A stretch of 64,000 nt of DNA from Acanthopleura granulata (taxonomy: Eukaryota > Mollusca > Polyplacophora > Chitonida > Chitonidae), in the NCBI GenBank assembly GCA_016165875.1, contig JABBOT010000027.1, positions 1,899,939-1,963,938 of the forward strand. Reading direction: 5' to 3'. A model generated the notes under the pieces. The model saw nothing but the letters and a program-made list of their open reading frames with translations. It did no database searches and was not told the origin of the DNA. Positions 50,201 to 55,672 of this stretch are shown here, one piece after another. Numbering within the stretch: position 1 is the first letter of the stretch; each line of letters opens with the position of its first letter. The position numbers were made by a program, and so were the translations under genes.

Positions 50201-53200
50201 TGCCTAATCTTGAGTTTACTGAAATTCTCAGTGACATGATCTGATGGATTAAATCCACGTTAAGTCCTTTTATGACACATATATAGCCAGCTGCACATGC
50301 ATTTAATGAAAGAGGCGGCCGACAGTACAACATAGTATACTATAAATGACCTAAAATTTTGTCTACTACAAAGTTTCTCCTTTTTCTTGATTCTGAGAAA
50401 TCTACTGATTTCAGAAAGTTGTTTTGAGGCTTATTTGGAAGGTGGGCTTATATCCTGCATGAAAACTTTAAGGTTTAGCCCCAAATATATTGTTTTAAGC
50501 TTTAATTTGGCTCTAAAAATGCACTTGTAACTGGCGAAATTTTATGTCATACTGCTGCACAGGGTGTGTATGTGTATGTAAAGGCTGCATTTTAATTGTA
50601 AGAGAACTCTTGAGCATGGTGATAAACATCAAGGAAATAAATAAGTTCAAATAGAGAAATATCACTGATAGGTGTTGACGTAGTGTTTTTGTGTGGACTT
50701 CAACTTACATGCCCTCGGAGGTGATGTTAAGTGTTGATGTAGTGTTTTTGTGTGGGCTTCAGCTTACATGGCTGCTGGGGCGATGTTAAGTGTTGATGTA
50801 GTGTTTTTGTGTGCTCTTCAGCTTACATGGCTGCGGGGGCGATGTTAAGTGTTGATGTAGTGTTTTTGTGTGGGCTTCAGCTTACATGGCCACGGAGATG
50901 TTAAGTGTTGATGTAGTGTTTTTGTGTGGGCTTCAGCTTACATGGCCCTGGGAGGTGATGTTAAATATTGACGTAATGTTTTTGTGTGGGCTTCAGCTTA
51001 CATGGCTGCTGGGGCAATGTTAAGTGTTGATGTAGAGTTTTTGTGTGGGCTTCAGCTTACATGTCCCTGGAGCAGATGTTAAGTGTTGGCGGAGTGTTTT
51101 TGTATGGGCTTCAGCTTACATAGCCCCAGAGGTGATGCTGAGTGTTGACGTAATAGTTTTGTGTTTGCTTCAGCATACATGGCCCAGGAGATGGTCTTAA
51201 GTGTTGATGTAATTTTTTTGTGTGGGTTTCAGCTTACATGGCACTGGAGGTGATGTTAAGTGTAGACATACTTTTTTTGTGTGGGTTTCTGCTTACATGG
51301 CTCCGGAGGTGATCTTAAGTGTTGACGTAGTGTTTTTGTGTGGGTTTCAGCTTACATGGCCCCAGAGGTCATAGCTCGCAGCGGTCAGGAAGGCCATGGT
51401 CGGGCAGCGGACATCTGGAGTCTGGGCTGTGTGGTCCTGGAGATGGTCACTGGAAAGGTAAGACAGATAGCCGTAGGAACTAAATAAATGCTAGAGGTGA
51501 TGTTGTAACCATAATTGTAGTGAAAACCAATACTGTAGTAACCATCTGATATTATATCACATTTTGAATGATAATGTTACAACGACTGATAACTTTTTAC
51601 TGATAATGTATTAATGTACAGGAAAATTATTAACATTACTGCGCGCTTTCACAACAGTATCAGTTCCTGTTACATTATCTGTCAAAAAATGATACAATAT
51701 CAGTTGGTTACTATGATATTTGTGCTTGATACATTATCCTTCACAAGAAGGGGATTATAAAAGGCGCATTTGTGGGCTGGGCTCATTCTGCCCAAATGCT
51801 GTTTGTGCTGCGCCCAGTGTAGCCCTGGACAGATGAGTTCACAGGCTGTATCCCAGCAATTGGTGTTTTGGCTGCAGCTGTCAGGCAGGAGCTTTGTGGT
51901 GGTTTTAATACTCAAGGCACACTAGTTTCGCCCTACCCATAAATCTGAAAGCCGGTGAATAAGTGAAAAATTCTCCTTTAAACTTTATCAAAGTAAGTCA
52001 GTAAACTACAGAAGGAGGCAGTCGTGGAAGGCAAATCTCTGCCACAGCTAAGTGTACAAATTTCTGCAATACAGACGAAGGGAGAGTATCAGGCTTTCCT
52101 GTACTATCTGCAATGGATAGATCCACCACATGCAATGTTCCACCACTCCGTCTTGTGACAGTGTTACTTTTCATTCCACAGAAAGTTTCAACATTTGTAA
52201 CTGTTTTGTGGGACATCCGGTTGACCTACTTGCAACATTATTGATTATGATTGGTCAAATATGTGTCCTTGATTGAAACTTCCAAAAGGTCTGTGGTGAA
52301 GAATTGTTAAAAAACTTGTTGAATCATATTCAGATCCAGATTATCATCAAGATTAAATGGATTGCTGCTTTGTGGCACACAGAATTGCATCCAAACCCAC
52401 AGAGAAGTTTTTCTGTAGAGCTGAAAGACAGACAGACACAGGGAAATCTATAACCTCCTTGGTGGAGGTAAAATATTCTTCACAAGGTTACAAACAAGTA
52501 ATCACTGACTAGTGCTTTGATTCACGGTTTTCTCTGTTCCTGTTTGTTGAAGGACGTTAACAAACGTATCTAGCTGAAAGACTTGGCTAATCGTAGATGG
52601 CCTCTGTTTATGATACACACATATTGTCACAGTTTTCGTTAAGTTGACTTGAGTGGTAGCCCATGTGAGAGTGAAGTCTGTGTTGTTTGTTACAGAGACC
52701 CTGGCACGAGTATGAGAACAACTACCAGATCATGTTCAAGGTAGGGATGGGCTGCACACCAGTCATCCCTGAGAGCTTGAGTGCAGAGGGCAAGGAATTC
52801 CTGGAGCACTGCTTCAGGACAGACCCGGAAAAGAGAGCCACGGCCAGCGACCTTCAAACCTTACTCTTCACCATGGTAAGAATATGTTAACTCTGCTTAC
52901 CCTGGAATTTAACCCCTAAAAGTGCATTTTTGGAAGCAAATGATAGTGCTGAAATATTACCCTTGCTGCTGAAACTTAGGATTTCTTTGTAGGTTATCAT
53001 CCTACTTTCCAAAGAAACCTGAAAACACCTTTTAATATTAATATTACCCGTCAGATTCAGGCACAATAAATAACTTAGTCAATGATGAAATTGTAGCCTT
53101 AATACAATAGTTGCACCAGAAAGAGCATTGTGTATGAACTATACTATTCCCATTTCCTTAGTGATATAATGTTGTATAACACTTTTACACACATACTTGA

Positions 53201-54330
53201 CTTGCATGGAAAAGTCCAGTCTCGAATGGAATTTTTGAGGTTTTCCCTTCCTTCCCTGGGATAATACATGGCCAGTAGCACTCAGCAGTGCCTCTGTCCT
53301 TTAAACTGACTCCAGTGAGAGGAATGAGGTGTTGCTGAGTATGGCACTAAATATGAATCAGCCACTCTAAACTGTTACCATGTTGGATTAGAGAATGATA
53401 GGTGCTAATTGTCATCTTATCATCCTTAGATTGACCAGCTGTTGTGATCTCAGTGTCTCCTTAAGGCTTTGATTAGGGTTTGCTATCTGTGTGATTACCT
53501 GCATTGGCGAGGGGTTTGGTTAACACAGCTGCATGTTTCTCAGTTGTTGTAGACATTCACTTCCCTGTAAATAAATTAACAACAGGGAATTTGTGCCACT
53601 CTGAAATTACCCTGTGTTTGTATAAGTAGTGAGTGATAGGGGTTTATTGCCACATTGGCAGTATTTCACCCATATTGTAGCAACCTGCTCAATCAATGAA
53701 GGAATGAATGATTGGGGTTTTCAATCAATGAATGAATGATTGGGGTTTTCAGTGAATGTATGGATGAAGGAGTCATTGGGGATTAACTTCACACTGGCAG
53801 TATTAGCATGGTGACCTAATCAATGGATGTCATGTTGGCTTCCTTTCGGCTGTACATAGGAAGGTTTGCCAGTAACCTGCAGATGGTCGTGGGTTTTCCC
53901 CCAGGCTCCTCCCACCATAATGTTGGCCATAGGTTGTATCTAAAGTGAAATATTTATTGAGCATGGCATATACCAAATAAATAAATTATGAATGAATTGT
54001 TGAATGCCTGGAGTTTATTGATGCATGTGACATTGACAGTATTTTGCCCTCATCATGGAGACCTAGTCAGTGAATAAATGATTGAGGTTTAATGCCATAT
54101 TGATAATATTGCCCCCATTACAGTGACTTAATTATGGAACTATTGGTACAGGTTAAATGCCACGGTGGCAGTATTTCACCAATATCGTGGTGACCTAGTC
54201 AGTGTTTACCACCATGTAATGATGACTTAACCAGTGAACTTGATAGACATGTGATGAAGTTTTCAGTGAACTTACTCAGTTTTCTGTTTTTGTTTTGTAG
54301 GTATATGAAGAGGTGGAAGATACAGTATGA
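20138..54330 (+). CDS. MAP3K4: MAP3K4 (MEKK4/MTK1) orthologue, 24 exons, complete
   Basis: Exons: 20138-20211, 21051-22953, 26161-26421, 26804-26962, 28315-28472, 29152-29487, 29952-30051, 30931-31014, 31752-32018, 32731-32880, 33779-33940, 35102-35235, 35869-35950, 36850-36931, 37723-37869, 41718-41837, 46217-46414, 47351-47421, 47959-48075, 49530-49689, 50075-50194, 51351-51457, 52696-52875, 54301-54330. All phases agree: 5,202 nt, 1,733 aa (human MAP3K4 is about 1,608). Role: cytosolic MAP kinase kinase kinase that phosphorylates MKK3/6 and MKK4 to drive p38 and JNK stress signalling, normally autoinhibited and released by GADD45-type partners. Seen: long N-terminal region with family blocks ([66 protein letters not shown]) and a kinase domain (about 1465-1722) with GEGQFG 1473-1478, K1495, E1513, HRD 1584-1586, DFG 1604-1606, APE 1632-1634. 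All catalytic residues are intact. Intron 5 is GC-AG. Confidence 0.95.
21051..22953 (+). CDS. MAP3K4: MAP3K4 exon 2: N-terminal regulatory region
   Basis: 1,903-nt exon, residues 25-659; acceptor TTCCAG|A, donor GAG|GTGTTT (weak, phase 0). The first ~220 residues are Ser/Lys/Arg-rich and disordered-looking, apart from LYGVTPP, a motif shared with vertebrate MAP3K4. From [14 protein letters not shown] onward it aligns with the conserved helical region. The human GADD45-binding region falls within this N-terminal part. Confidence 0.93.
22954..26160. other. MAP3K4 intron 2
   Basis: 3.2 kb of A+T-rich sequence with no exon signal. A tRNA-like stretch (CTAGCGCAGTGGGTAG) near 24553 may be a SINE head relic. 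Two segments, about 23780-23840 and 25085-25140, look like inverted copies of each other (CAGAGAGAAAGAGAACAAG versus CTTGTTCTCTCTGTG). Confidence 0.45.
26161..26421 (+). CDS. MAP3K4: MAP3K4 exon 3
   Basis: Residues 660-746; acceptor TTGTCAG|GGG, donor ACAG|GTAATC, phase 0 at both ends. Contains [20 protein letters not shown] and ends PSFLSIRQ. The 3' end of this exon seeded a tandem array in the following intron. Confidence 0.93.
26394..26685 (+). repeat. Donor-seeded 37-bp tandem array (exon 3/intron 3 border)
   Basis: Eight units of 37 bp. The first spans the true exon-3 end and its donor. The next seven, all intronic, repeat exon bases ACCCCTCATTTCTCAGTATA plus AGACAG|GTAAGC-like donors. 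Downstream decoys read GTAAGC, GTACGC (three times) and GCAAGC, while the first and last are mutated. Only the first donor keeps the frame to exon 4; reading on hits a stop at 26464-26466. Confidence 0.92.
26804..26962 (+). CDS. MAP3K4: MAP3K4 exon 4
   Basis: Residues 747-799, phase 0 at both ends. Contains [20 protein letters not shown], strongly conserved with the vertebrate protein, and ends KMLE|GTGACC. Confidence 0.95.
27209..27425 (+). mobile_element. SINE with intact tRNA-like head
   Basis: Begins GGGGCCCCCATGGCCGAGG, with A-box-like TGGCCGAGGTGGTTAGTGC and B-box-like GTGAGTTCAAGTCCAGC. This marks descent from a Ser/Leu-type tRNA. The body (GTGGGAAGGCTCGCCAGCAA) follows, and the 3' end decays after ATAATGCTGACT. 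It lies in MAP3K4 intron 4. Confidence 0.85.
27718..27945 (+). mobile_element. SINE, head truncated
   Basis: From GGTGCCTCCCAATGC through the body to the complete 3' block GTGAAATATTCTTGAGTACG and an AAATAAACAAATAAAT tail. It lies ~300 bp beyond another copy of the family in the same intron. Confidence 0.82.
28315..28472 (+). CDS. MAP3K4: MAP3K4 exon 5 (with GC donor)
   Basis: Residues 800-851 plus a split codon. Reads [20 protein letters not shown] and WTFTKKI...[11 protein letters not shown], matching the vertebrate GGEAQAGKLF region. The donor is TTCAG|GCAAGT, a GC-type site with otherwise perfect consensus. The phase-2 join to exon 6 (AG+T = Ser) continues the homologous reading. Confidence 0.93.
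28735..29060 (+). repeat. Dispersed ~320-bp repeat, copy A
   Basis: In MAP3K4 intron 5. The reverse complement matches 36985-37310 in intron 14 over its whole length. Shared blocks include AATCCAAGTAGATTC, GTGTTCATAACTT and AGAATTTGATT. The family is unknown; no terminal repeats or coding remains were seen. Confidence 0.75.
29152..29487 (+). CDS. MAP3K4: MAP3K4 exon 6, with acidic repeat tract
   Basis: Residues 852-963; acceptor CTCAG|T, donor TTCAG|GTCAGT. Begins [20 protein letters not shown], homologous to vertebrate MAP3K4. A purine-rich coding repeat (29262-29360) then gives a Glu/Gly tract, and the exon ends HRHRDF. The vertebrate equivalent is much shorter here. Confidence 0.9.
29262..29360 (+). 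repeat. Coding GGGGAGGAGGAAG-type minisatellite
   Basis: Imperfect tandem units of GGGGAGGAGGAAGTGG inside exon 6 encode alternating Glu-rich and Gly/Val residues (about residues 889-921). All length changes so far keep the frame. Confidence 0.85.
29532..29694. mobile_element. MITE of the 'AAGCCTGCAAATAGGTG' family
   Basis: Left end AAGTCTGCAAATAGGTG and right end CACCTAATTGCAGGCTT are inverted. An internal T-run follows the left end. It lies 45 bp past the exon-6 donor. Confidence 0.65.
29952..30051 (+). CDS. MAP3K4: MAP3K4 exon 7
   Basis: Residues 964-997. Contains [20 protein letters not shown], one of the most conserved family blocks; acceptor ATACAG|G, donor AAAG|GTAAGA. Confidence 0.95.
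30509..30780 (-). mobile_element. Near full-length SINE, reverse orientation
   Basis: ATTTATTTATTT tail at the left, the full central block, a B-box complement (GCTGGACTTCAACTCACA) and a degraded head ending GAAGGCCCC at the right. Together with 27209-27425 it defines both ends of the family. Confidence 0.85.
30931..31014 (+). CDS. MAP3K4: MAP3K4 exon 8
   Basis: 28 codons (998-1025), [20 protein letters not shown], phase 0 at both ends. Matches the segment following [12 protein letters not shown] in vertebrates. Confidence 0.93.
31015..31751. other. MAP3K4 intron 8
   Basis: About 740 bp; no repeat family or exon recognised. Confidence 0.45.
31752..32018 (+). CDS. MAP3K4: MAP3K4 exon 9
   Basis: Residues 1026-1114; acceptor AACAG|GTG, donor GAG|GTGAGC. 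Contains [20 protein letters not shown], conserved with the vertebrate protein, then a more variable loop. Confidence 0.93.
32255..32445. repeat. ~40-bp degenerate tandem repeat in intron 9
   Basis: Four to five units built on TTGCTTGCTCACCTCACTGT and CATGGCTGAATTGC. Confidence 0.75.
32731..32880 (+). CDS. MAP3K4: MAP3K4 exon 10
   Basis: Residues 1115-1164, [20 protein letters not shown] through [18 protein letters not shown]; phase 0 at both ends. Confidence 0.94.
33119..33249. mobile_element. Compact MITE of the 'AAGCCTGCAAATAGGTGCC' family
   Basis: 131 bp; the ends CAAGCCTGCAAATAG and CTATTTGCAGGCTTG are perfect inverted repeats. It lies in MAP3K4 intron 10. Best-preserved ends of the three copies. 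Confidence 0.78.
33510..33749. mobile_element. MITE of the 'AGGCCATCCTTAA' family
   Basis: Ends AGGCCATTCTTTAA and TTAAGGATAGCCT are inverted. The interior contains GGTAGGGAATT, TCTTGAAAAAGAT, an A-run and TTGAAGGGTCAGTTGGGTTA, all shared in order with 55673-55902. It ends 29 bp before the exon-11 start, so it overlaps the expected branch-point zone. Confidence 0.75.
33779..33940 (+). CDS. MAP3K4: MAP3K4 exon 11
   Basis: Residues 1165-1218; acceptor TTTCAG|ACT, donor GAG|GTAGGT. Ends [12 protein letters not shown], which joins exon 12 (YHKEV) exactly as in vertebrate MAP3K4. Confidence 0.95.
33913..33992 (+). repeat. Donor-seeded 2 x 40-bp duplication (exon 11/intron 11)
   Basis: Two nearly identical 40-bp units. 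The first carries the exon-11 end and donor (GAG|GTAGGT). The second repeats the same exon bases followed by GAG|GCAAGT, a GC-type donor. Use of the second site would add 40 nt and reach an in-frame stop. Confidence 0.93.
33993..35101. other. MAP3K4 intron 11 (remainder)
   Basis: About 1.1 kb of A+T-rich sequence; no repeat family, RNA gene or exon recognised. Confidence 0.45.
35102..35235 (+). CDS. MAP3K4: MAP3K4 exon 12
   Basis: Residues 1219-1262 plus a split codon: [20 protein letters not shown] through [11 protein letters not shown]. The C-E-x-G-R-G motif is conserved in the family. Donor CCAG|GTGGGT, phase 2. Confidence 0.95.
35869..35950 (+). CDS. MAP3K4: MAP3K4 exon 13
   Basis: Split Arg then [15 protein letters not shown]...LTDEEFQ (residues 1263-1290); acceptor TTGTTAG|A, donor CCAG|GTAATA. 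Aligns with the vertebrate RWATQGFDFL segment. Confidence 0.94.
36340..36500 (+). mobile_element. SINE fragment (3' two-thirds)
   Basis: Starts near TCATGCTGGCTATCTC; has GGAAGGTCAGCCAGC, GCGGATGGTCATGGGTTTCC and the terminal GTGAAATATTTTTGAATTGG. The tail is CAATCAAATCAAAA. It lies in intron 13. Confidence 0.72.
36604..36663 (-). mobile_element. SINE tail fragment
   Basis: ATTTATTTATTTATTTGATT plus the degraded ATGTTTTATGCAGTATCCA and AGAATATTTCA blocks only. Confidence 0.6.
36850..36931 (+). CDS. MAP3K4: MAP3K4 exon 14
   Basis: Residues 1291-1317: [20 protein letters not shown] then VPWSPTQ; aligns with the vertebrate LMNECIGHVIG segment. Donor CAGG|GTATGT, phase 1. Confidence 0.92.
36985..37310 (-). 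repeat. Dispersed ~320-bp repeat, copy B (inverted to copy A)
   Basis: In MAP3K4 intron 14. It is the reverse complement of 28735-29060 with moderate divergence. The two copies flank exons 6-14. Confidence 0.75.
37414..37611. mobile_element. 198-bp MITE, 'ATGACCTAAAATTTCGTCC' family
   Basis: Left end ATGACCTAAAATTTCGTCC and right end GGACGAAATTTTGGATCAT are inverted with two mismatches. The interior TGATTCTGAGAGTTCTACTG and TTGAGGC...AAGGTGGG are shared with 50346-50550. Confidence 0.8.
37723..37869 (+). CDS. MAP3K4: MAP3K4 exon 15
   Basis: Residues 1318-1366: [20 protein letters not shown] then a Ser/Pro-rich stretch. Phase 1 in and out. This linker before the kinase domain is poorly conserved, so support comes from splice sites and frame. 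Confidence 0.85.
38030..38995. repeat. Intron 15 minisatellite (~30/60-bp units)
   Basis: Nearly 1 kb of units on TTATGACTACCACACTTGAT, TGAGGTGAACATTGCCGTTA and ATCTGCAATAGTGTTG, arranged in ~30-bp and ~60-bp higher-order forms. Open frames on the minus strand here are by-products. It does not include an exon border. Confidence 0.9.
39038..39220 (+). mobile_element. Second SINE-like family, copy 1
   Basis: Has a tRNA-like head (GCAGATGGTTATCACGC, B-box-like GTTAGAATCCAGCTG), then CAGGCACTCAAGTTTCCTCC, ACCCATAAACTTGATC and GGATGAAAATTCTTGG. The last blocks recur at 51815-51985 and, weakly, at 59640-59790. Confidence 0.5.
39221..41717. other. MAP3K4 intron 15 (3' part)
   Basis: Mostly unremarkable A+T-rich intronic DNA. 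A short 27-bp triple repeat lies at 40531-40611. A small palindrome around 40244-40300 has AAATGCACCT and AGGTGCATTT inverted. No exon signal. Confidence 0.45.
40531..40611. repeat. 3 x 27-bp tandem repeat
   Basis: Three units starting TTAAGTACATGTACCTCACA; the last unit has one change (GACGATG for GATGATG). Confidence 0.9.
41718..41837 (+). CDS. MAP3K4: MAP3K4 exon 16
   Basis: 40 codons (1367-1406), phase 1 in and out: [33 protein letters not shown]. Low conservation; accepted because both splice sites are good and the phase fits. Its length (120 nt) and equal phases mean it could be skipped in frame. Confidence 0.8.
42950..43199 (+). mobile_element. Full-length SINE, forward
   Basis: Head GGGGTCCCTCTGTGGCCCAG, B-box-like GTGAGTTCAAGCTCAGC, body, terminal GAAATATTCTTGAGTACAGC and an AAATAAATAAATT tail. 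It gives the family length as about 250 bp. Confidence 0.85.
45628..46075. repeat. 31-bp minisatellite, ~14 copies
   Basis: Units of AATTTCAGACTCCTGCATGC plus CATCCAATTCA. Because 31 is not a multiple of three and the unit lacks stop codons, all three plus-strand frames stay open, mimicking a coding gene. It lies 140 bp before exon 17. Confidence 0.95.
46217..46414 (+). CDS. MAP3K4: MAP3K4 exon 17: lead-in to the kinase domain
   Basis: Residues 1407-1472; acceptor ATGTAG|CC, donor ATAG|GTGAGG, phase 1. Contains [20 protein letters not shown] (predicted helix) and [11 protein letters not shown], which starts the kinase fold and is nearly identical to the vertebrate VTFKWQRGNKI. Confidence 0.95.
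46513..46630 (-). mobile_element. SINE fragment, reverse
   Basis: TTTATTTATTTGACTGACG tail side, then CTGTACTCCAGAATGTTTCA and TGTGGGAGGAAACTGGGC; truncated before the head. Confidence 0.7.
47351..47421 (+). CDS. MAP3K4: MAP3K4 exon 18: glycine-rich loop and catalytic lysine
   Basis: Residues 1473-1496: [20 protein letters not shown] then AMKE. It holds the ATP-binding loop and K1495. Phase 1 in, phase 0 out. Confidence 0.97.
47422..47958. other. MAP3K4 intron 18
   Basis: About 540 bp; nothing recognised. Confidence 0.45.
47959..48075 (+). CDS. MAP3K4: MAP3K4 exon 19: helix C
   Basis: Residues 1497-1535: [20 protein letters not shown], then [20 protein letters not shown]1513 is the expected helix-C glutamate that pairs with K1495. 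Confidence 0.97.
48076..49529. other. MAP3K4 intron 19
   Basis: 1.45 kb. It contains the longest unexplained minus-strand open frame in the window (48505-49023, 172 codons), which I reject as a gene. No repeat family is recognised. Confidence 0.45.
49530..49689 (+). CDS. MAP3K4: MAP3K4 exon 20: hinge to HRD catalytic loop
   Basis: Residues 1536-1588: [20 protein letters not shown] through [13 protein letters not shown]1584-R1585-D1586 is the catalytic loop. The acceptor AAAAG|GAT has only a moderate pyrimidine tract, but it is the one that keeps frame and homology. Donor AAAG|GTAAGC, phase 1. Confidence 0.96.
49668..49912 (+). repeat. Donor-seeded 31-35-bp tandem array (exon 20/intron 20)
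   Basis: Seven units, each pairing a degraded copy of the exon end (GTTCACAGAGATATCAAAG, coding HRDIK) with a donor-like GTAAGCTAA. Donor positions: 49690 (true), 49721, 49754, 49787, 49822, 49855, 49888. All seven keep GT, and six of seven keep GTAAGC. The last unit retains the exon-like half best. Confidence 0.93.
50075..50194 (+). CDS. MAP3K4: MAP3K4 exon 21: DFG and activation segment
   Basis: Residues 1589-1628: [20 protein letters not shown], then [18 protein letters not shown]1604-F1605-G1606 binds magnesium, and the Ser/Thr residues after it are the likely regulatory sites. 120 nt with phase 1 at both ends, so skipping it preserves the reading frame. Confidence 0.97.
50346..50550. 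mobile_element. 205-bp MITE, 'ATGACCTAAAATTTCGTCC' family, copy 2
   Basis: Ends ATGACCTAAAATTTTGTCT and GGCGAAATTTTATGTCAT; interior shared with 37414-37611 in the same orientation. Intron 21. Confidence 0.78.
50680..51375 (+). repeat. Acceptor-seeded ~59-bp tandem array (intron 21/exon 22)
   Basis: Twelve units, each with a T-rich tract TTTTTGTGTGGGCTTCAG, then CTTACATGGCCCCGGAGGTG, then TGTTAAGTGTTGATGTAGTG. The last unit is the true acceptor (exon start 51351). Pseudo-exon starts lie at 50704, 50763, 50822, 50881, 50937, 50997, 51056, 51115, 51174, 51233 and 51292. Nine of the eleven keep the AG; the first (CAA) and last (CTG) have lost it. Confidence 0.94.
51351..51457 (+). CDS. MAP3K4: MAP3K4 exon 22: APE motif and helix F
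   Basis: Residues 1629-1664: [20 protein letters not shown], then [16 protein letters not shown]1632-P1633-E1634 closes the activation segment; DIWSLG is the helix-F signature. Donor AAAG|GTAAGA, phase 0. Confidence 0.97.
51458..52695. other. MAP3K4 intron 22
   Basis: 1.2 kb; holds a weak copy of the second SINE-like family (51815-51985). Otherwise nothing recognised. Confidence 0.45.
51815..51985 (+). mobile_element. Second SINE-like family, copy 2
   Basis: Shares TTTTGGCTGCAGC, ACTCAAGGCACACTAGTTTC, CCTACCCATAAATCTGA and GTGAAAAATTCT in order with 39038-39220. Confidence 0.42.
52696..52875 (+). CDS. MAP3K4: MAP3K4 exon 23: kinase C-lobe
   Basis: Residues 1665-1724: [20 protein letters not shown], then [20 protein letters not shown] and [15 protein letters not shown]. 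Includes the subdomain XI arginine in EKRATA. Phase 0 at both ends. Confidence 0.97.
53640..54240. repeat. ~75-90-bp degenerate tandem array interrupted by a SINE
   Basis: About five units with GATTGGGGTTTATTGCCACA, TTGGCAGTATTTCACCCAT and GTGACCTAGTCAATGAATGA. The SINE at 53825-53987 splits the array, so the array is older than that insertion. Confidence 0.75.
53825..53987 (+). mobile_element. SINE body and tail inside a tandem array
   Basis: TGTTGGCTTCCTTTCGGCTG, GCAGATGGTCGTGGG, CTCCTCCCACCATAATG and GTGAAATATTTATTGAGCAT, with a AAATAAATAAATT tail. Confidence 0.78.
54301..54330 (+). CDS. MAP3K4: MAP3K4 exon 24: last nine codons and stop
   Basis: Acceptor TTTTGTAG|GTA; encodes VYEEVEDTV then TGA. 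It differs from the vertebrate C-terminus (VKVCTDEE) and ends in D-T-V, a possible class III PDZ ligand. Confidence 0.9.
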   Translation, partial: VYEEVEDTV

Positions 54331-54655
54331 TGTTGACAAAGATGTAGCATGCTTTGAAATGAAGAGTTGTCATTATTTCTGTGTGTAATTTATTTGGACG
54401 CAAAAATCACTGGGAAAACATAAGTTCACAGTTTTTTTGTGGTAGTTGATTTACTTTTTGCAGGTGAGAGAAGAAGTATTTTCAATTTACTGTATGTGCG
54501 TGCAAGATGTAAAAAACTTTGTGAATGTTTGTGAGATAGTTGGGTAATCTATTTGTTAATACACAATTTGTACATAGTTTTACGTATACCTGATTTCAGG
54601 AGGGTTATTTGACTGATGGATTAAGTGTGGCGTGTAGGTTGCTCGAGTTGTTATA

Positions 54656-54661
54656 AATAAA
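54656..54661 (+). terminator. MAP3K4 polyadenylation signal (proximal)
   Basis: AATAAA 326 nt past the stop gives a short 3' UTR of ~350 nt. A distal alternative with AAATAAATAAAC lies at 57426-57437. Confidence 0.5.
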
Positions 54662-55142
54662 TTTGTGAAAGTGCTGAATGTTAATTTGTACAGAAATGTT
54701 TAAGGTTAAATGATTAGAAAATTCTTATCTTTCAAAGAGAAGTGCTGTAGAGGATATTTGCTGAAAATCTTGCTAATACATGTACATGTTATAACTGTGA
54801 ATGATGTTGGAGTCGTGTGAGCATGACCTAGAGTGATTCGTGTGGTTCAATACGTCATCAGATCAGGAGATTCTTAGTCAGGAGTGATCATAGAAAGGGA
54901 AGCACTGCTATTAAGCCAATATGGTGAGAAGCTTGAACATCGTATTTTAAGGTCAATTTCATTGCTAATTCGCACATTTTACTTTGCACATGTAATTGTT
55001 GCATTTGTTGTGGAGGGAGTTAAATTTGCTAAGATGTACAAGGTTTGTTATGGAGTGGAATTAGGGACCTCACGCAATCCAGCTGTTTACTTCCCTGACT
55101 TCCATGGGGAACAACTCGCAGAGGTCACACTCAACACACCAC

Positions 55143-55249
55143 GGTCCGCTTTCACAAAGCTAAGAGCATGTAACGACCATGGCAACCAGCACTGTAGGTA
55201 TAGTAGCCACATTGTTTGTAAGGTTAAGAGGGCTTTGTGCAAGTTGACC
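55143..55249. mobile_element. 107-bp TIR element
   Basis: Left end GGTCCGCTTTCACAAAGC and right end GCTTTGTGCAAGTTGACC are inverted. The interior includes GTAACGACCATGGCAACC, related to the TAACTACCATGGTGAC core at 3901-4029. Confidence 0.65.
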
Positions 55250-55672
55250 TAGGAAAAGATTCAACATCCGGTTGCTCCATAATCCAGTGTTTTCTTGATA
55301 TGTAATTAATGATCTGTGTTCAGGAGGAAAAGTCGTCATCCGTTAAAAGTCGTTAGCACACTGTTATATCATGTTCCGGTTTTGAATATTTTTTTTTCGC
55401 CTTGAACTTAAAACTTTGCAACTTGAAATATATTCATTATACACTGCAGTTCTGTTTGTGAAACATCACCATGAAATTCCTGGATTTTACAGTTTTGTTT
55501 TTGTTTTTCCTGAATGATGATCAATCATTGACTGAACTCACAAGATATACAGGTCTGCAGTCTGCTGGTAATGATTACAAACATTTGATGGAAAATTTTT
55601 GTACACATGTTGGGGGAAAGGTGTGCCAGACACACATAAAATTATTCTGTGTTCATTTGTAAGAAGCTGCTG

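Larger units (their letters stand above)
52876..54300. other. MAP3K4 intron 23
   Basis: 1.4 kb, largely the tandem array described at 53640-54240 with a SINE inside it. The first ~760 bp hold nothing recognisable. Confidence 0.5.

Noticed and set aside
55471..55662. 63-codon frame starting MKFLDFTVLFLFF, resembling a small secreted peptide
   Set aside because: Signal-peptide-like start arises easily from T-rich DNA; no cysteine framework, neighbours or homology recognised.
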